Source of the DNA: Owenia fusiformis
Taxonomy: Eukaryota; Annelida; Polychaeta; Sabellida; Oweniidae
DNA: 64,000 nucleotides
NCBI GenBank assembly: GCA_903813345.2
Contig: CAIIXF020000006.1
Coordinates: 10,732,348-10,796,347, forward strand
Direction of reading: 5' to 3'
A model generated the notes under the pieces. It did not search any database. It was not told where the DNA came from and worked only from the letters and a program-made list of their open reading frames with translations. The position numbers and the translations under genes are program-made. Below are positions 46,440 to 59,612 of the stretch, in pieces; the first letter of the stretch is position 1, and each line of letters starts with the position of its first letter.

Positions 46440-49249
46440 AATTTCCAGGACGTCGGAGTTGGTGACATGATATATGCGCAGCGATATTTGACCTTATATT
46501 TAGATAACTACATATGTCCCGCATTTTATCATTATGTAGCCGTGATAAATACGGCGGGCTTTTAGGCCGAATTATGCATGTCATTAGCAGGGGTAAAAAA
46601 ACATGTAAAAACTATTTCGTATTTTATTCACAAGCTAAAGTACAAACATTAAAAGAAAATCATACGAATATATTTTTAATATATACATCAAGTTTCTTGG
46701 CTATAATTTTGCGGTATGTGTTCCTTAAAATACCTTTTATATACAAAATCAATGTTCCAACATTTCATGTCGTTTTTGGAGATATTAGTAGAGCAATCAA
46801 TATATTGGCCCATTTATGAATAACGTCTGGTTATAAAATGTCAGCTTTTCACTAAATTAGTTATACATTTTCAGATATGGACGGCCATACTGAGGGGTCA
46901 ATTGCCAATAAAGGGGGACCCCTTGCTCTTCATTGACTAATACCGTCTGCATATGGTTAAACATGAATTGGTTGCTTATAAAATGACTACCAAAATTCGA
47001 TAGAATGCATGTATCTTTGAGAAATGTCTTATATTATTTTTACTGATATTATACTGTTTTTATAAATAAAAAGTCGGAATTCAGAAATTACAAAATATAT
47101 ACGCACTTAGTGGGAATGGGAAAAGCACAGCAACAAATGGAATGTGTCAAAGAGTTACATGATAATAGAGTCTAAAACCAGCCAGAAATATCTGTCAATC
47201 GTTTCGTTCTGCCATCTGTTAAGATATCCTTCTCAATTGTATTACAAAGTTATGAGAAACTATCTCTTGATCTTGAATGATTTGGATTTATGAATTCCAA
47301 ATTTGGACTTATGAATTCAATCCGATATTTTGTACATTTATAAAGGGATGTCCAGTAAAAAGTCAACCAGAAAAATAGGAGAAAGAATTGGTTCCTTGCA
47401 CTCGAACTACGTAAAAACAGATGGTAAAATACACGATGAAACGCTCTGGAGTAAGAAAAATGGCGGGCAAAAATTATCAGCCGTCCAACGATGTCTTCAA
47501 TAATGGGAATATGAGGTATTTGTAGCTCAATTCGTGTAAACCATTCGCCATTGGCTGGCTGTTGACGTTTGAATCTATTCGAAAGAGATGTATGAAGCAG
47601 TATAGTTATCACAATTCATACATTTAACGTATTTTTCATTCTACCGGTTAAAATCCCTTTTTTGATTTGTGATTTGACCCCATTTGATTAGTTAAGCCAA
47701 GATTAGAGCATCGAAGTATATTTTGTCAAATTTCAAAGCTTCAACGCACCATACCTTATCTTAATCGTGATTGGATGATCGAAAACCCAGTCTTAAAAAT
47801 GATGACATTCTCATATTCAAGAAATGCCGCGATGGAACACGTTTTTGGGAGATAGATTCGATTCCTAAATCTTCTCTAACAATCTGAAAATACTATCAAA
47901 ACAAAATGGTACGAGCGTTTCTAAAATTGCGTCCAAAATCGACGGAGCGTTTCGAAAACAAGCGATTTTTGAGAACAAGTAATGGAATTGAACTGGAATT
48001 TCAGCAAATAAGAATATACGGGATTGTGATTTACAACGTTAACAGAAAGATTGACGTTTTCTTATAAATACTACTTTATTTCGTAATTTATGCTTAATTC
48101 GTCAACTTCAGATTCGTTCAATCTAAACTATGGAGCTTTAATCAAGCAAATAACAATTTACCATCAAAAGTTGAATGAATAAGATCTTTGCTAAGGGTAT
48201 TGTTCATCGAATGGTACATAATATGCCACCATAACGTTTGATATGTAAGAGAAACGAGTAAAACAATTTTTACGACCACCTAGGGATCTTCATTAGCCGC
48301 CATTTTATTTCGCTCCGCAGCGTTTTCGCTTGAACGAAACGCTCCGTCGTGCATGTAGGAGTGTTTGGGATATACATCGTGAAATCTTGCTCTACTGCAT
48401 GAAATCATCCTGAATGTTGTCACTGGTTCTTAATCATTCAATGTAGCGTTCTCACTTATAAAATCGATAATTAAAACTGGAATATATTATGCTTTGAATG
48501 TTTACAAAATTGCATGGTGATTTTATTGTCGCGGGCACAGCACTTTGACACTTTAACATTTGCGAGGCGTTTGACTGCGCCTGCCTTATTTCTCGATGTA
48601 AGTCATTTAGTTTAAAATGTAAACATTCCAATACAAAAATTAAACCTAAATGATATATCCTTCATATTTGTATTTGATAACGTTCTATATATCATAGCAA
48701 TAATCCGTTGTCCGACCTTTAGAAACGGAAGAAAAAATATCGTGAATATAATGTTTCAGTAAGTACAAAGCTAATATGTTACTAATTATATATTTTCTAA
48801 ATATTTTGCATAATTTTGTCAAATCTGCTCTGTATTAATTCTTTTTAAATAATAAAACGTTGAAAAGTACCCCTGTGTGAATATGATGCACTAAATGAAA
48901 AATGACATTTACGTGAAGATAATAATATATTTTTATGTAATGAAAATCCTTTACATTGTCTATAAGTTTCGATTTACAATTTGAGTCTCATAAAATGCAC
49001 TAAAATGCGAACGAAAAGTTTTACGTTTTTTGACCTCTTGTGATGACAGGCATAATTCGACCCGAAAGCCTTCAGCAAACGGCATTTTAAAAGCATAAGG
49101 ACATATGCCCCTCCCTAAATATCGGTTCAAATGTTGCTGCGCATATATTATGCCACGGATTCGTAATATCTATAAGCCATACCATAGACTATAACAGGAT
49201 ATGAAACAATAAATTAATGATTTTGCTTTCTTCACACTTCACACTTTTT
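46440..49249. other. Intron B, 2.8 kb without a recognised gene
   Basis: Counterpart of 19664-22472, including the unrecognised 120-codon minus frame (47612-47250) and the inverted CGACGGAGCGTTTC pair at 47940 and 48336-48349. Confidence 0.4.
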
Positions 49250-50699
49250 ATGTCCCCACCACATAGTGTGGGGCCATATTGTCGGCCTAGGCGCGTCCGT
49301 CTATCTGTCCGTCCGTCCGTACGTCCGGGAGTTTTCTCCAAAACCGCTACAGATATCACCTTCAAATTTTCAGGGATAACTTTTGAGTGCATACAGATGT
49401 GGATGAAAATTTTTTAACTCAAAACTTACTTCCTGTCGTCTATTTTGAAGTCAAATGCTAAACTCCTTGTCTGCAAACTTTAAGAAAAACGGCTTCACAA
49501 TTGCTTTTAAAACTTTAACATCTTGTTCAGCTCACTTCATTCTAGATCTGATTAGGTTTTGAACCTGTTAGCTCAGTCATGGCAGCCATTTTGAATGTCT
49601 TAAGTAAATTTAGCGCGCGATAATGCTTTGTATCATATTGAATGGTGTTTTTGAGTTTGCATACTTAAACTATTTAGTAGCTTTATAAATAATTTCAGAT
49701 GTACTTTCTTATAAAAGCCTATGTAATTGTTAACAGTAGTTATATGTGATAATTTTGTAAAAGGAAATCGGCAAAACTCATAATCACTTTTTTATTGTCA
49801 GCCATTTTGGATTTTTCCGTCCTAGAATCTTGTCTGTGAAGTCTTGTCTGCGCGTTTGCAGGTGAACCGTGTGATGGATCAATTTCAAATATTTTCAGGG
49901 ATGATTCTTGGTATCAAAATCTAGATCTGATTAGTTTTTTTGCATTCTGGGTAAATTCCAAGGCAGCCATTTTGGATTTTCCGTCCTTAAATCTTGTCTA
50001 CGCGTTTTCAGGTGAACCGTTTTTTAGATCAATTTCAAATTTTCAGGAATTATTCTAAGTATGAAAATCTAGAACTGATTAGTGTTTTGGCATTCTACGT
50101 AAATGTCAAGGCAGCCATTTTGGATTTTCCGTCCTAAAATCTTGTCTGTAAAGTCTTGTCTACGCATTTCCAGGTGAACCGTTCTGTAGATCAATTTCAA
50201 ATTTTCAGGGATGATTCTTAGTATGAAAATCTAGATCTGATTAGTTTTTTGGAATTCTGGATAAATGTCAAGGCAGCCATTTTGGATTTTCCGTCTTAAA
50301 ATCTTGCCTGTAAAGTCTTGTCTACGCGCTTTTAGGTGAACCGTTTGGTAGATCAATTTCATATTTTCAGGGATGATTTTTAGTATGAAAATCTAGAAAC
50401 TGATTAGTTTTTTTGATATTTTGGGTAAATGTCAAGGCAGCCATTTTGGATTTTCCATCCTAAAATCTTGTCTGTAAAGTCTTGTTTACATGTTTTCTGA
50501 TTAACTGTGTGACGGATCAATTTCAAATTTTCAGGGGTGCTGCTTAGTATGAAGATCTAGAACTGACTAATTTTTTTGCATTCTGGGTAAATTTTAAGGT
50601 AGCCATTTTGGATTTTCCGTCCTCAAATTGTGTTGGTGAAGTCTTGTCTACTCATTTTCAGGATAACCATTAGACGGGATCACCCATTGGTGGGGACAT
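49250..50699. mobile_element. GTCCCCACC-ended element with internal tandem repeats
   Basis: ATGTCCCCACCA at 49250 faces TGGTGGGGACATT ending near 50699. Inside, from about 49790 to 50660, a unit with CAGCCATTTTGGATTTTCCG, then AAAGTCTTGTCTACGCG, then GTGAACCGTTTGG and GATCAATTTCAAATTTTCAG returns six times at spacings of 140-173 bases. There is no convincing ORF. Unit A keeps only the first 509 bases. The family is not assigned. Confidence 0.75.
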
Positions 50700-51214
50700 T
50701 TTGTACACATTTGTGTTCTTGTGTAATCATGAATTTCTAGCAGCTCCACTTGCACAAATTTTCAATTTATCAATTTCTACAGGTAAATTTCCAGATGCAC
50801 TTAAAATTGGTCGAGTTATCGCATTTGAAAGTATTTAAAAAGGGACTTAAAGATAAATTCACTAATTACAGACCAATTTCTATTTTGAGTGTTTTTGTGA
50901 AAATGTTAGAAAAACTTATTCATGATAAGGTAATGGTATTTTTAGAAAAATATGAATTACTCTTTTTACAGCAATGTGGCTTCCGAAAAAACATTCCACA
51001 TATATGGCTCTTTTAACTTTTATTGAAAACATAAGAACAGGTTTGGACAAATCGGAAACAAGCATTGGAATATATATTGATTTAACAAAAGCTTTGATAC
51101 CGTGGATCATAATATACTGTTGAATAAACTTGAATTTTATGGAATTAGAGGAACCCCACTTTCTTGGTTTAAAAGTTATCTTGAAATAGGAAAATTATAA
51201 CAGAATATACAATA

Positions 51215-52195
51215 CAGGTCCAAAAAAATGTTACACTCGTATTTCGAAAATAGATATTGATTTTCTTGATGAAAACATGACATATTATATACCAGTGGAT
51301 AGGGAATTTACTTATCTTTAATTTAGTATATCATGAGTTCAAATTTATTATAATGTCTGTCAACCAGCATCCATAATATAGTTTCAAAACAGGTTTTCCG
51401 GTACTTGCAAAAAACAATTTATTTGTCAACTTGATTTACATAAACAGACGCTCAATATGTCCACCATTTTGATCAATTAAAGCCCTCGATTTTGGCCTAA
51501 ACTGGTCAAATGCATCATTGACATGCTGTTGAGACAGTGAATTCGACATTTTTTAATAATTCTGTCCTTAAGGGACTGAGTAGATGTAAGGGGTTCATGG
51601 TAAACCAATTCTGTTAGTTCTCAAAATATGCGGCAGTCGCAGACATTGACATCGGACGATCCACTAATGTTGTTTTTGGACCATCCTGATATGAGCTCAT
51701 TTTCGAATCATTACATTTTCCAACAAGATGGGGTTCCAAGCAATAGATCCCACAAGAGTGTCAAATGTTTAAAGGAAAATGTGCCTAGATTCATTCCCCT
51801 TAATCACTGCCTCGCCCAGATCACCCGATTACCCAACGTCTGTGACTACCACGTATAGGGAGTACTGACGGAATTGGTATACCATAAATCCTTAAGATCT
51901 ATTCAGTCCCTAAAGGACAGAATTATTGAGAAGTGAAATTCATTGTCTCAACAGCATATAAATGATGCTATTGCTATTTGTTTTTTGCTACTTTTGGAAA
52001 ATCCGTTTTGAAACGAAAATGACGTCATTTATATTATGGACGCTGGTTGACAGACATTAAAATAAATTTGAACTTATGATATACCAAATTAAAGATGAGT
52101 AAATTCCCTATCCACCGGTATATAATATGACATGTTTTCATCAAGAAAATAAATATCTATTTTCGAAATACGAGTGTAACATTTTTTTGGACCTG
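51215..52195. mobile_element. Mariner relic turned into an inverted dimer of its 3' half
   Basis: Ends CAGGTCCAAAAAAATGTTAC and its exact inverse, flanked by TA on both sides (51213-51214 and 52196-52197). On the plus strand 51628-51945 encodes transposase remains. On the minus strand 51600-51440 encodes the C-terminus (QQHVNDAFDQF, then IDQNGGHIERLF). Normal mariners have short TIRs; here the inverse similarity includes coding sequence, so one half was copied over the other. Confidence 0.8.
51628..51945 (+). pseudogene. Mariner/Tc1-type transposase fragment
   Basis: The frame contains HYIFQQDGVPSNRSHKSV (second catalytic Asp in QQDG), VPRFIP, then a scrambled SPD-like block and CDYHV (third catalytic Asp). 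TAG at 51856-51858 stands where a Trp codon is normal (DYHVWG). The frame continues after it as GVLTELVYHKSLRS, then LKDRIIEK. The N-terminal DNA-binding region and first catalytic Asp are absent. Dead. Confidence 0.75.
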
Positions 52196-53671
52196 TATTG
52201 TATATTCTGTTATAATTTTCCTATTTCAAGATAACTTTTAAACCAAGAAAGTGGGGTTCCTCTAATTCCATAAAATTCAAGTTTATTCAACAGTATATTA
52301 TGATCCACGGTATCAAAGCTTTTGTTAAATCAATATATATTCCAATGCTTGTTTCCGATTTGTCCAAACCTGTTCTTATGTTTTCAATAAAAGTTAAAAG
52401 AGCCATAGTACCCAAGTACTATAATTGATATGAAATATCAATTATCTGCTTCTTATATTGAATATGGAATTCCACAAGGCTCTGTTTTGGGGCCCCTCTT
52501 ATTCATTATTTTCATAAATGACATATTTTACATCAGATAAATTAAAATTTGTCTTATATGCAGATGACACATATTTTTTATTGACTGATGATAACATTGA
52601 TAATTTAGAAAATGATATAAATGAAGAATTGAAAAAGGTTCATGATTGGATGACATCTAACAGATTAACACTAAATGTAGAAAAAACAAAATTTATGATT
52701 TTTGACATAAAGAGAATCAACAAAATTGACAACTTTTAAGTAAAATTAAATAATCAATCAATAGAAAGGGTAAATAATATTAATTTTCTAGGAGTAATCA
52801 TTGACTCCAAGTTAACATGGGCTGCTCATATAAATGCATTTTGTACCAAAATTTCAAATTTAATTCGATTAATATTTAAAACTAGACACAAACTAACATT
52901 GAATGCCTTGCTGACTACCTATTATTCTTTACTATATTCATATATAAGTTCGTCCTCCTTAGCAGGCTTCCAGAATCGTTTTATGGGGCAATGCAACAAA
53001 AAATCACTTAAACAGATTATTTATTTTGCAAAAGAAATTTCTAAGAATAATGACAAATTCTGAAAGAACTGCTCATTCAAATCCCATCTTCAAAAAGTTC
53101 AAAATATTAAATATTTTTAACATTAATAAATTTCAAACGCTCACTTTTGTGCAGAAAACTGTAACAGAATCTGCAGACTTTCCATTTCATAATTTTAAAC
53201 ATTTTTTTCAAGAGAGATCAGATATACACACCCATGATACTAGATACAAATATAATTTAACAATCAAAAGATTTAGAACTGAAACTGGTCGAAAATAAAT
53301 TGCGATTAGAGGAGCAATACTGTATAACTCACTGGCTAAAGACTTCAAAAAGGCAAAATATATAAAGAAATTTGAAAAAACTGATAAAGAATGATCTTAT
53401 AAGTAAATACCAATGATAATCTATGCTTCCATTTTTCTCTTTCATTTTGATTCATTTAGCTTTTGATCTATGACTAAAACATTACTTTTAAATATTATGT
53501 CCCATGGAATATATACGCCCCTTGGGGTGTCTTTTTCATGTAATTGATAAAATGTTGTATGATGTAATTTTGAATGAATAAATTGAATTGAATTGAAAAA
53601 AAATAATGTCTTTGGAGTCATATCTTTAATACAGTAACACTTTATGTAGGTAAGTAAATGACACATTTCTT

Positions 53672-56600
53672 ATAGCGCAGTCAGATGTCCAGAAATGGGC
53701 CCTTTATAGTTCGACTTTTTCAGGAAAGCAACAAACTTGGCACAGTTGTAGAAACACTTGATCTGAGTGGAAAATGATTTCGGGGCAAGTGATCCGGAGT
53801 GGTCTTCATGGATTTTTTAGTCTCTGACCCCAACCCCTATCAGGCAGGGAGGGGGTACATTATAAAAAATAAATAAAAATGGTTTTGAAGTAAATTTTTT
53901 TAAATGACTTCATTTGGTGATTGCTCTGAGCCTTGAAATTGAGACAAACTGCTTGTAGAAGTGGTGTTTAGTGAGGAAAATACATTTAGACCCAATTATC
54001 TAGCGTGAATTCATATTTTAAAGGGTCAAATATGGGACATCAAGTACTGTATTTCAAGAATGTGATGTCTGATCATCTTGGAAAAATTCATACTAATAGG
54101 GGTATAGGTGTTCATCACAAATATAGAATATGGCTTGGGTAGCTCATGTATTTTTGAGATAAAAATTATCGAAATTTGAATTTTTAAGCCCTTGCGGCCT
54201 AGGGGTAACCTTATTCTACCTTAATAATTTTTAAGATATGCAATGTATGGGTCTCATATGAGCTCAAAATGGTGCATTGAGTCTTGTTTTGTCATATTAT
54301 TTCTAATTGGATTGAAAAATGATTGGAACTTTTCAAAAAAAAAAAAATTCATTATCGCTTCTGAAGGGCCAGGGGTAACCATATTTTACCTTGATAACTT
54401 TCAAGGTTTGTAATATATGTATCTCAAATTAGCTCAAGATTGTACATATAGTTCTGTTTAATCATAATACCTCCAATAAGATGTAGAAAATGATTGGACA
54501 TTTCTTAAAATTTGTAATTTTCATTTTAGCTTATGATGGCCTGTGGGGGGGCTTATTTAATCTTGAACTTTTCTTAATTATGAGACGTATGCATCTCAAA
54601 TGAGCTTAAAATTGTGTCATATACTCTTGTTTTGTCATATTATTCCTTAGGAGATGTAAAAAATAATGGAAATTTGAAAAATGACATTTTTAGCTTTTGA
54701 CAGGTCAGAGGTGATTTTATCATATATTACCATAATATAGAAGCAAAGGATGGAGTGAGTTTAGCAGCCCCGTCCCCATGACCAATGCCATTGGCAGCTT
54801 GGGTCTTAAAGCATTTATGTCCCAAGCTGCAATAACCCATGCTGACCTATTCTCAACCAATCAGTGAGCTTGAGGAACAAGTGCTAAATGCGTGTACATT
54901 AATGATGCGATTTTGTCAGAGAAAATGACCATATAGAAAGCCGTCCTTATTTCGACAACAAACTCTGATTAGCGTGGTGAGTTCAGAGATTTATTGAAAA
55001 CTGATAGAGTGAAGACGAAGCTCTCTTTTGAGAAGGCAAGTTGAATGAATGCAAAGGGTAGTAAGTCCAGTCACCTTAGCCTGATGGGGGGGGGGGGTTA
55101 AGGTGAGCTGCTTCTGTCAAGGATTCTGTAAGTGAATAATGACAGTCAATGATTGGGCACAAGAATGCCAAATGTTATGAATTTTCAAGATAAAATGATC
55201 TGAAAATGGGGAAAATAGTCTGTTTTTCACTTTATTCCTACTGAGATAATGATTAACAACAATTAGATAATTCAGTGACAATCTCAATCCATCTATTCCA
55301 TTTTAGCACTAACCAATAGCAGTAGAATACAGTTACAGATGTAACATCACATCCAATGATTGTATGAGACATGGGGAGGATTAAACTTTGGTCATGGGCA
55401 GGTAGATATTGATATGTTTTCTCCCTTACCATATGCTATCCAAATTGACTTTTTCAGTTTTTAACATCACATATATGCCAGGATAACCACATCAGAATTA
55501 AATGTAAGGAGTATTATTCTTTCTCTTGAAGGCCATGATTGAAGCAGTCTTACTGAAAATATTGAGAAATATCCTTGAATCTGCTTCTTCTTAAGAGCAA
55601 GGGTGATGGCAGAACCTCACTGTTGGGCTAAAACATTGCTTTGCCTTTTGCCTCCTTAATTTATGTGGTCACTATCTTCTTTCCATCCATTTCAAGGGTT
55701 TCAGTTTCCTCCTTAGACTATCCTTGTTCCAGTTCCACAAGTCTCTCTAGTGCAGTTTTAAAGGTGCAACAATTAGTGCAAAGGGGCCATTCAACGATCA
55801 TGGACCAGTGTCAAAATATATTCAAGTTTGGATATTTCATCAAGACTAACATATACCGTATTCTCTGTAATTAGCGCCCAGGGCGTTTAGAAAATTGAAA
55901 ATACATTATTTAGACCATTCTAATAAGCGCCCATGTATGAAAGAAATCAGAAATCCCGAGGAATTTCATGTATGGCAATTTTTCTTGACAAGAATGCATT
56001 TTCTTCAACATATTTTTATAATAATATGACAAGTGCTGTTATTGGAGAGAATACGGTAAAGATCGCTTAGACAATATTGACAGTGGTTGAAGACCCGTCT
56101 ATGTCTAATTTATTTCCGGCACGCCCACTTTGTCATTATCGCCGATTACCTTCAATATTTCCACTAGAGACTGCTGGATATCGATCTAAAGTTATACATT
56201 ATTTCTAATTTGATGAGAGATCATCATTTTTCGTGCAAAAGTCGTGTAAAAGTCGAGAAACATTAAAAAGAAACCAGAAAGTTCACGACCTTGACATGCG
56301 CAGAACATCTGCGCAGTAGCTTTTGAAATTTCTGAATGCCGATAAAGAACAATTCCTTCATTCATTATTGACTATTTGGAGACAATATTAGCATGGTATG
56401 GTGTGGGAAGCACCCATCGATAGATATGTATCGAGAGGATGCATAGAATTACAAAACGCGTCGTGTTTACAGCAGTTTTAGGGTAAGTACTCTATTATCG
56501 CCCGCTCCTGGATTTTGAGAAATATTTTTTTCCTGATATATTCTTCAATTCTTGTTGATTCCTCGATGTTTCTTGAACTTTGTGAAGCGGGGTGGGCGCT

Positions 56601-59497
56601 TATTAGAGAGTGGGCGGTAATTACAGAGAATACGGTATGTTTATTTTTTTCCAAAGAAACCCCCTGGATGAACATTATTTCAGCTGATTCTTCTTGAAAT
56701 ATTTTGGATCTTAAAAATTTATAAGTGGGCCTCCCTTTATAGAAGCTTTGAACTGAATTTACACTTCTTAATGCTGAAATTGAAAGTTTATCCATACATT
56801 TTAAGAAAATGGGTATGTCAAAGAAGATGTTTAGCCAAATATTACCCTGATAGCTCAGAAAAAGTTAAAAAATTGAATCTTCTAGACCTTGTTGCCCCTT
56901 TAAGCTAGTGTCCTGGTAAACATTCCAGCTGACATCAAGGCAATGAACTATTTGCAGACTTTTACGTGGATAATATCATATTTGCATCACCCAATTTTCT
57001 TTACATATCACTGTTAGCATGTTTAACTATACATGCCCTGTCTATTATTTTGGCATCTACTATGTAGCTTAGTCATTCAACTTTGATGTTAATGAGCATA
57101 GATACAAACAGCACAAAACTGGAACAGTGAGGAAAGTATATCCTACTAATTTTCTTCTGTGGAATTGGCAAGATTTCCCAAGATAGTTGGAACAAGAGGG
57201 AGCTGTTTTCCTTCCAGGCATCAAAACTGAAACCCTGGAGGAAGATGGCAAGAAGATTGTGACCTCACATGCAATATCTTAGCCCGATAGTGAAGTATCT
57301 GCCATCACCATTCGCTCGTATGAAGAAGCATGCCAAAGACTGCTTCTGTCATGACCTAATAAGAATCATAGTCAATACAGTTGATTTTGATGTGGTTTAA
57401 ACTGGCAGTAACTTGTGCTGAAAATGTCAATTTGGATTGCATATGGCCTATGGTGAGGGGAAATTCCTCCAGAATGTACGACCTGTCTTAGATATTTCAA
57501 GGCCACTTGGCCATGAACGAAGTTTAGCCCTTACCATTTTTCATACAATCTCTAGATGCATTCTGCTACTACTCTTAGTCAACTGATTTGCAGGAATAGA
57601 AGGTGTACCCAGAGGTTACACAAGTGTTCTTAGCTTTAAATCTTTTTTGATACCCTAAAATTAGAAGACTAGAGTCCTTATTCATTCTGATGCATTCTTA
57701 GCCACAGTTTCTATCACCACATGAATGTGGCTGGCCTACTCCCACTGCTGATACTGAGGCCACAACATAAAGTGTAGGTCATGGGGTAGATACCTGTGTC
57801 AAGAGAACAGATGCAAATGTTTGAAAGCAGATCTGATTTCCTCTGAGCTATGTAGCTGTAGGAGAGACTGTCAGAATCCATAAATTGTGACTCCTTTGAT
57901 TAGGTTTTATAGATTTGGATTATATACTCAAATGATAATATACAGAATCTTAACAATGCTACTACTCGTGCGAGTATGAACTGGACTTATCAAACATTTT
58001 CATATCTTAGAAAATGTTCTATAAAACTAGATAGTATTGCCATTGGTACTAGAAAGGAATAAATGGCTGTTGAGGTTCATTTTTTATAAGTGTTAATCAT
58101 AATTGTATATCTCAGTAGGAATAATATGACAAAACTAGACTATATTCACTATTTTGAGCTCATTTGAGTAGACAATATGATATATCTTTGTTTAAATTTT
58201 TAAGGTAAAATTAGGTCATTCCTGACCTATCATAAACTACACTACCAATCTCAAACTGCATCAAACAGCATGGTTTCATAAACAGTGCTGTAAAAACAGT
58301 ACCGTACACAGCTGTTTTCTAAAACAGTACTGAGCTGTAAAAACAGTACTGTACTACGCTGTCCAAAACAGATGGTGTTAGAATAGCATTGTACATTGCT
58401 ATATAGTGCAGTACTCTGACTGCACTGTTCAGTACTATTTACAGCGCCGCAAGAAGATGTTGTGGATTGGGGGTGACATAATATGAAAATGTAATTTTCT
58501 TATAATTTCCAATCATTTTTTCACTCCTTGGGAATGATATGATAAAACAGGACTAAATATACCATCTTAAGCTCATTTGAGGTGACTATGTCTCATATTT
58601 AGAAAATTATTAAGGTATAATAAGGTTACCCCAGGGCCATCAAGAGCTTAAGTGAAAATTTTAATTTTTTAGATATATCCGATCATTTTATATATCTTAT
58701 TGGAAGAAGTATGATAAAACAGAACTATATGCAACATCTTGAGCTTATTTGAGATGCATATATTACATATCTGGGAAATTATTAGGGTAAAATATGGTTA
58801 CTTCTGGCCCTTTAGAACCGAAAATGAAAAATTTGATTTTTTTTTATTTCCAATAATTTTTTTACATCTAATTAGGAATAATATGACAAAACAAGACTTA
58901 ATGCGACATTGAGAATTCATATGAGGCCCAAACATTGCGTATCTTAAAAATTATTAAGGTAAAATAAGGTCACCCCTAGGCCGCAAGGGCTTAAATATCC
59001 AAATTTCGATAATTTATTTCTCAAAAAATACATAAGCTACACAAGCCATATATCATATGAGTGATTAACACCTATATCTCTATTAGTATGAATTTTTTCA
59101 GGATGATCAGACATCACATTCTTGAAATACAGTACTTGATGTCCTATATTTGACCTTTTGAAAGATGAATTCACGCTAGATAATTGGGTTAAAATGTATT
59201 TTCCTTCCTAAACAGCACTTCTAAAATAGGTTTTTCTCAATTTCAAGGCTCAAAGCAATGACCAAATGAAGTCATCTAAAGAAATATACTTTACAACTAT
59301 TTTTATTTATTTTATTATAATCTTACCCCTCCCCGCCTGATAGGGGTGGGGGTCAGAGGCTTAAAATCCATGAAGACCACCCCGAATCACTTGCCCCGAA
59401 ATCATTTTTCATTCAGATCATATGTTTCTACAACTGTGCCAAGTTTGTTGCTTTCCTGAAAAAGTCGAACTACCAAAGGGACATCTGACTGCGCTAT
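53672..59497. mobile_element. 5.8-kb fold-back element, unit B copy
   Basis: Copy of 24290-30101 with the same TAGCGCAGTCAG ends, arm repeats, nested MITE (55855-56636) and ACAGTACTG cluster (58262-58443). It has shorter A and G runs near 54345 and 55086 and an extra TGATGAGAGATCATCATT near 56211. Confidence 0.75.
55855..56636. mobile_element. Nested ACCGTATTCTCT MITE, unit B copy
   Basis: Copy of 26477-27240 with an 18-base addition near 56211-56228 that contains GATGAGAGATCATC, a small hairpin flanked by ATT. Confidence 0.65.
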
Positions 59498-59612
59498 TAT
59501 GATTAACAGTAGCATGAATTATGTTTTATTGAAATGGTACTTATAACGTGTGCTTTTGAAAGATTTACAAACAAACTTTACATTATCACGCGGTACTAAC
59601 TTCGACCGTTAA

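Larger units (their letters stand above)
51003..52407. repeat. 1.4-kb composite palindrome of LINE and mariner sequence
   Basis: LINE bases 51003-51214 recur inverted at 52196-52407, with 212 bases on each side. Inside, the mariner ends and about 400 bases of adjoining element are also inverted copies (51215-51640 and 51850-52195). Only about 200 bases in the middle are single copy. Unit A retains 45 bases of the outer right arm. Confidence 0.85.
50700..53603 (+). pseudogene. LINE-1 (CR1/L2/Jockey group), longer copy, split by a palindrome
   Basis: The 5' part (50730-51214) shows NLSISTGKFPDALKIGRV, FTNYRPISILSVFVKMLEKL, QQCGFRKN, then in other frames IYIDLTKAF (motif A) and [10 protein letters not shown]. 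It is broken by a mariner and by an inverted copy of 51003-51214. It resumes at 52408 with YGIPQGSVLGPLLF, YADDTYFLL and the C-terminal region to the ATTGAATTGAATTG tail near 53590. Only about 20 RT codons seem lost at the interruption, so this was one LINE before rearrangement. The endonuclease is absent. Confidence 0.85.
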
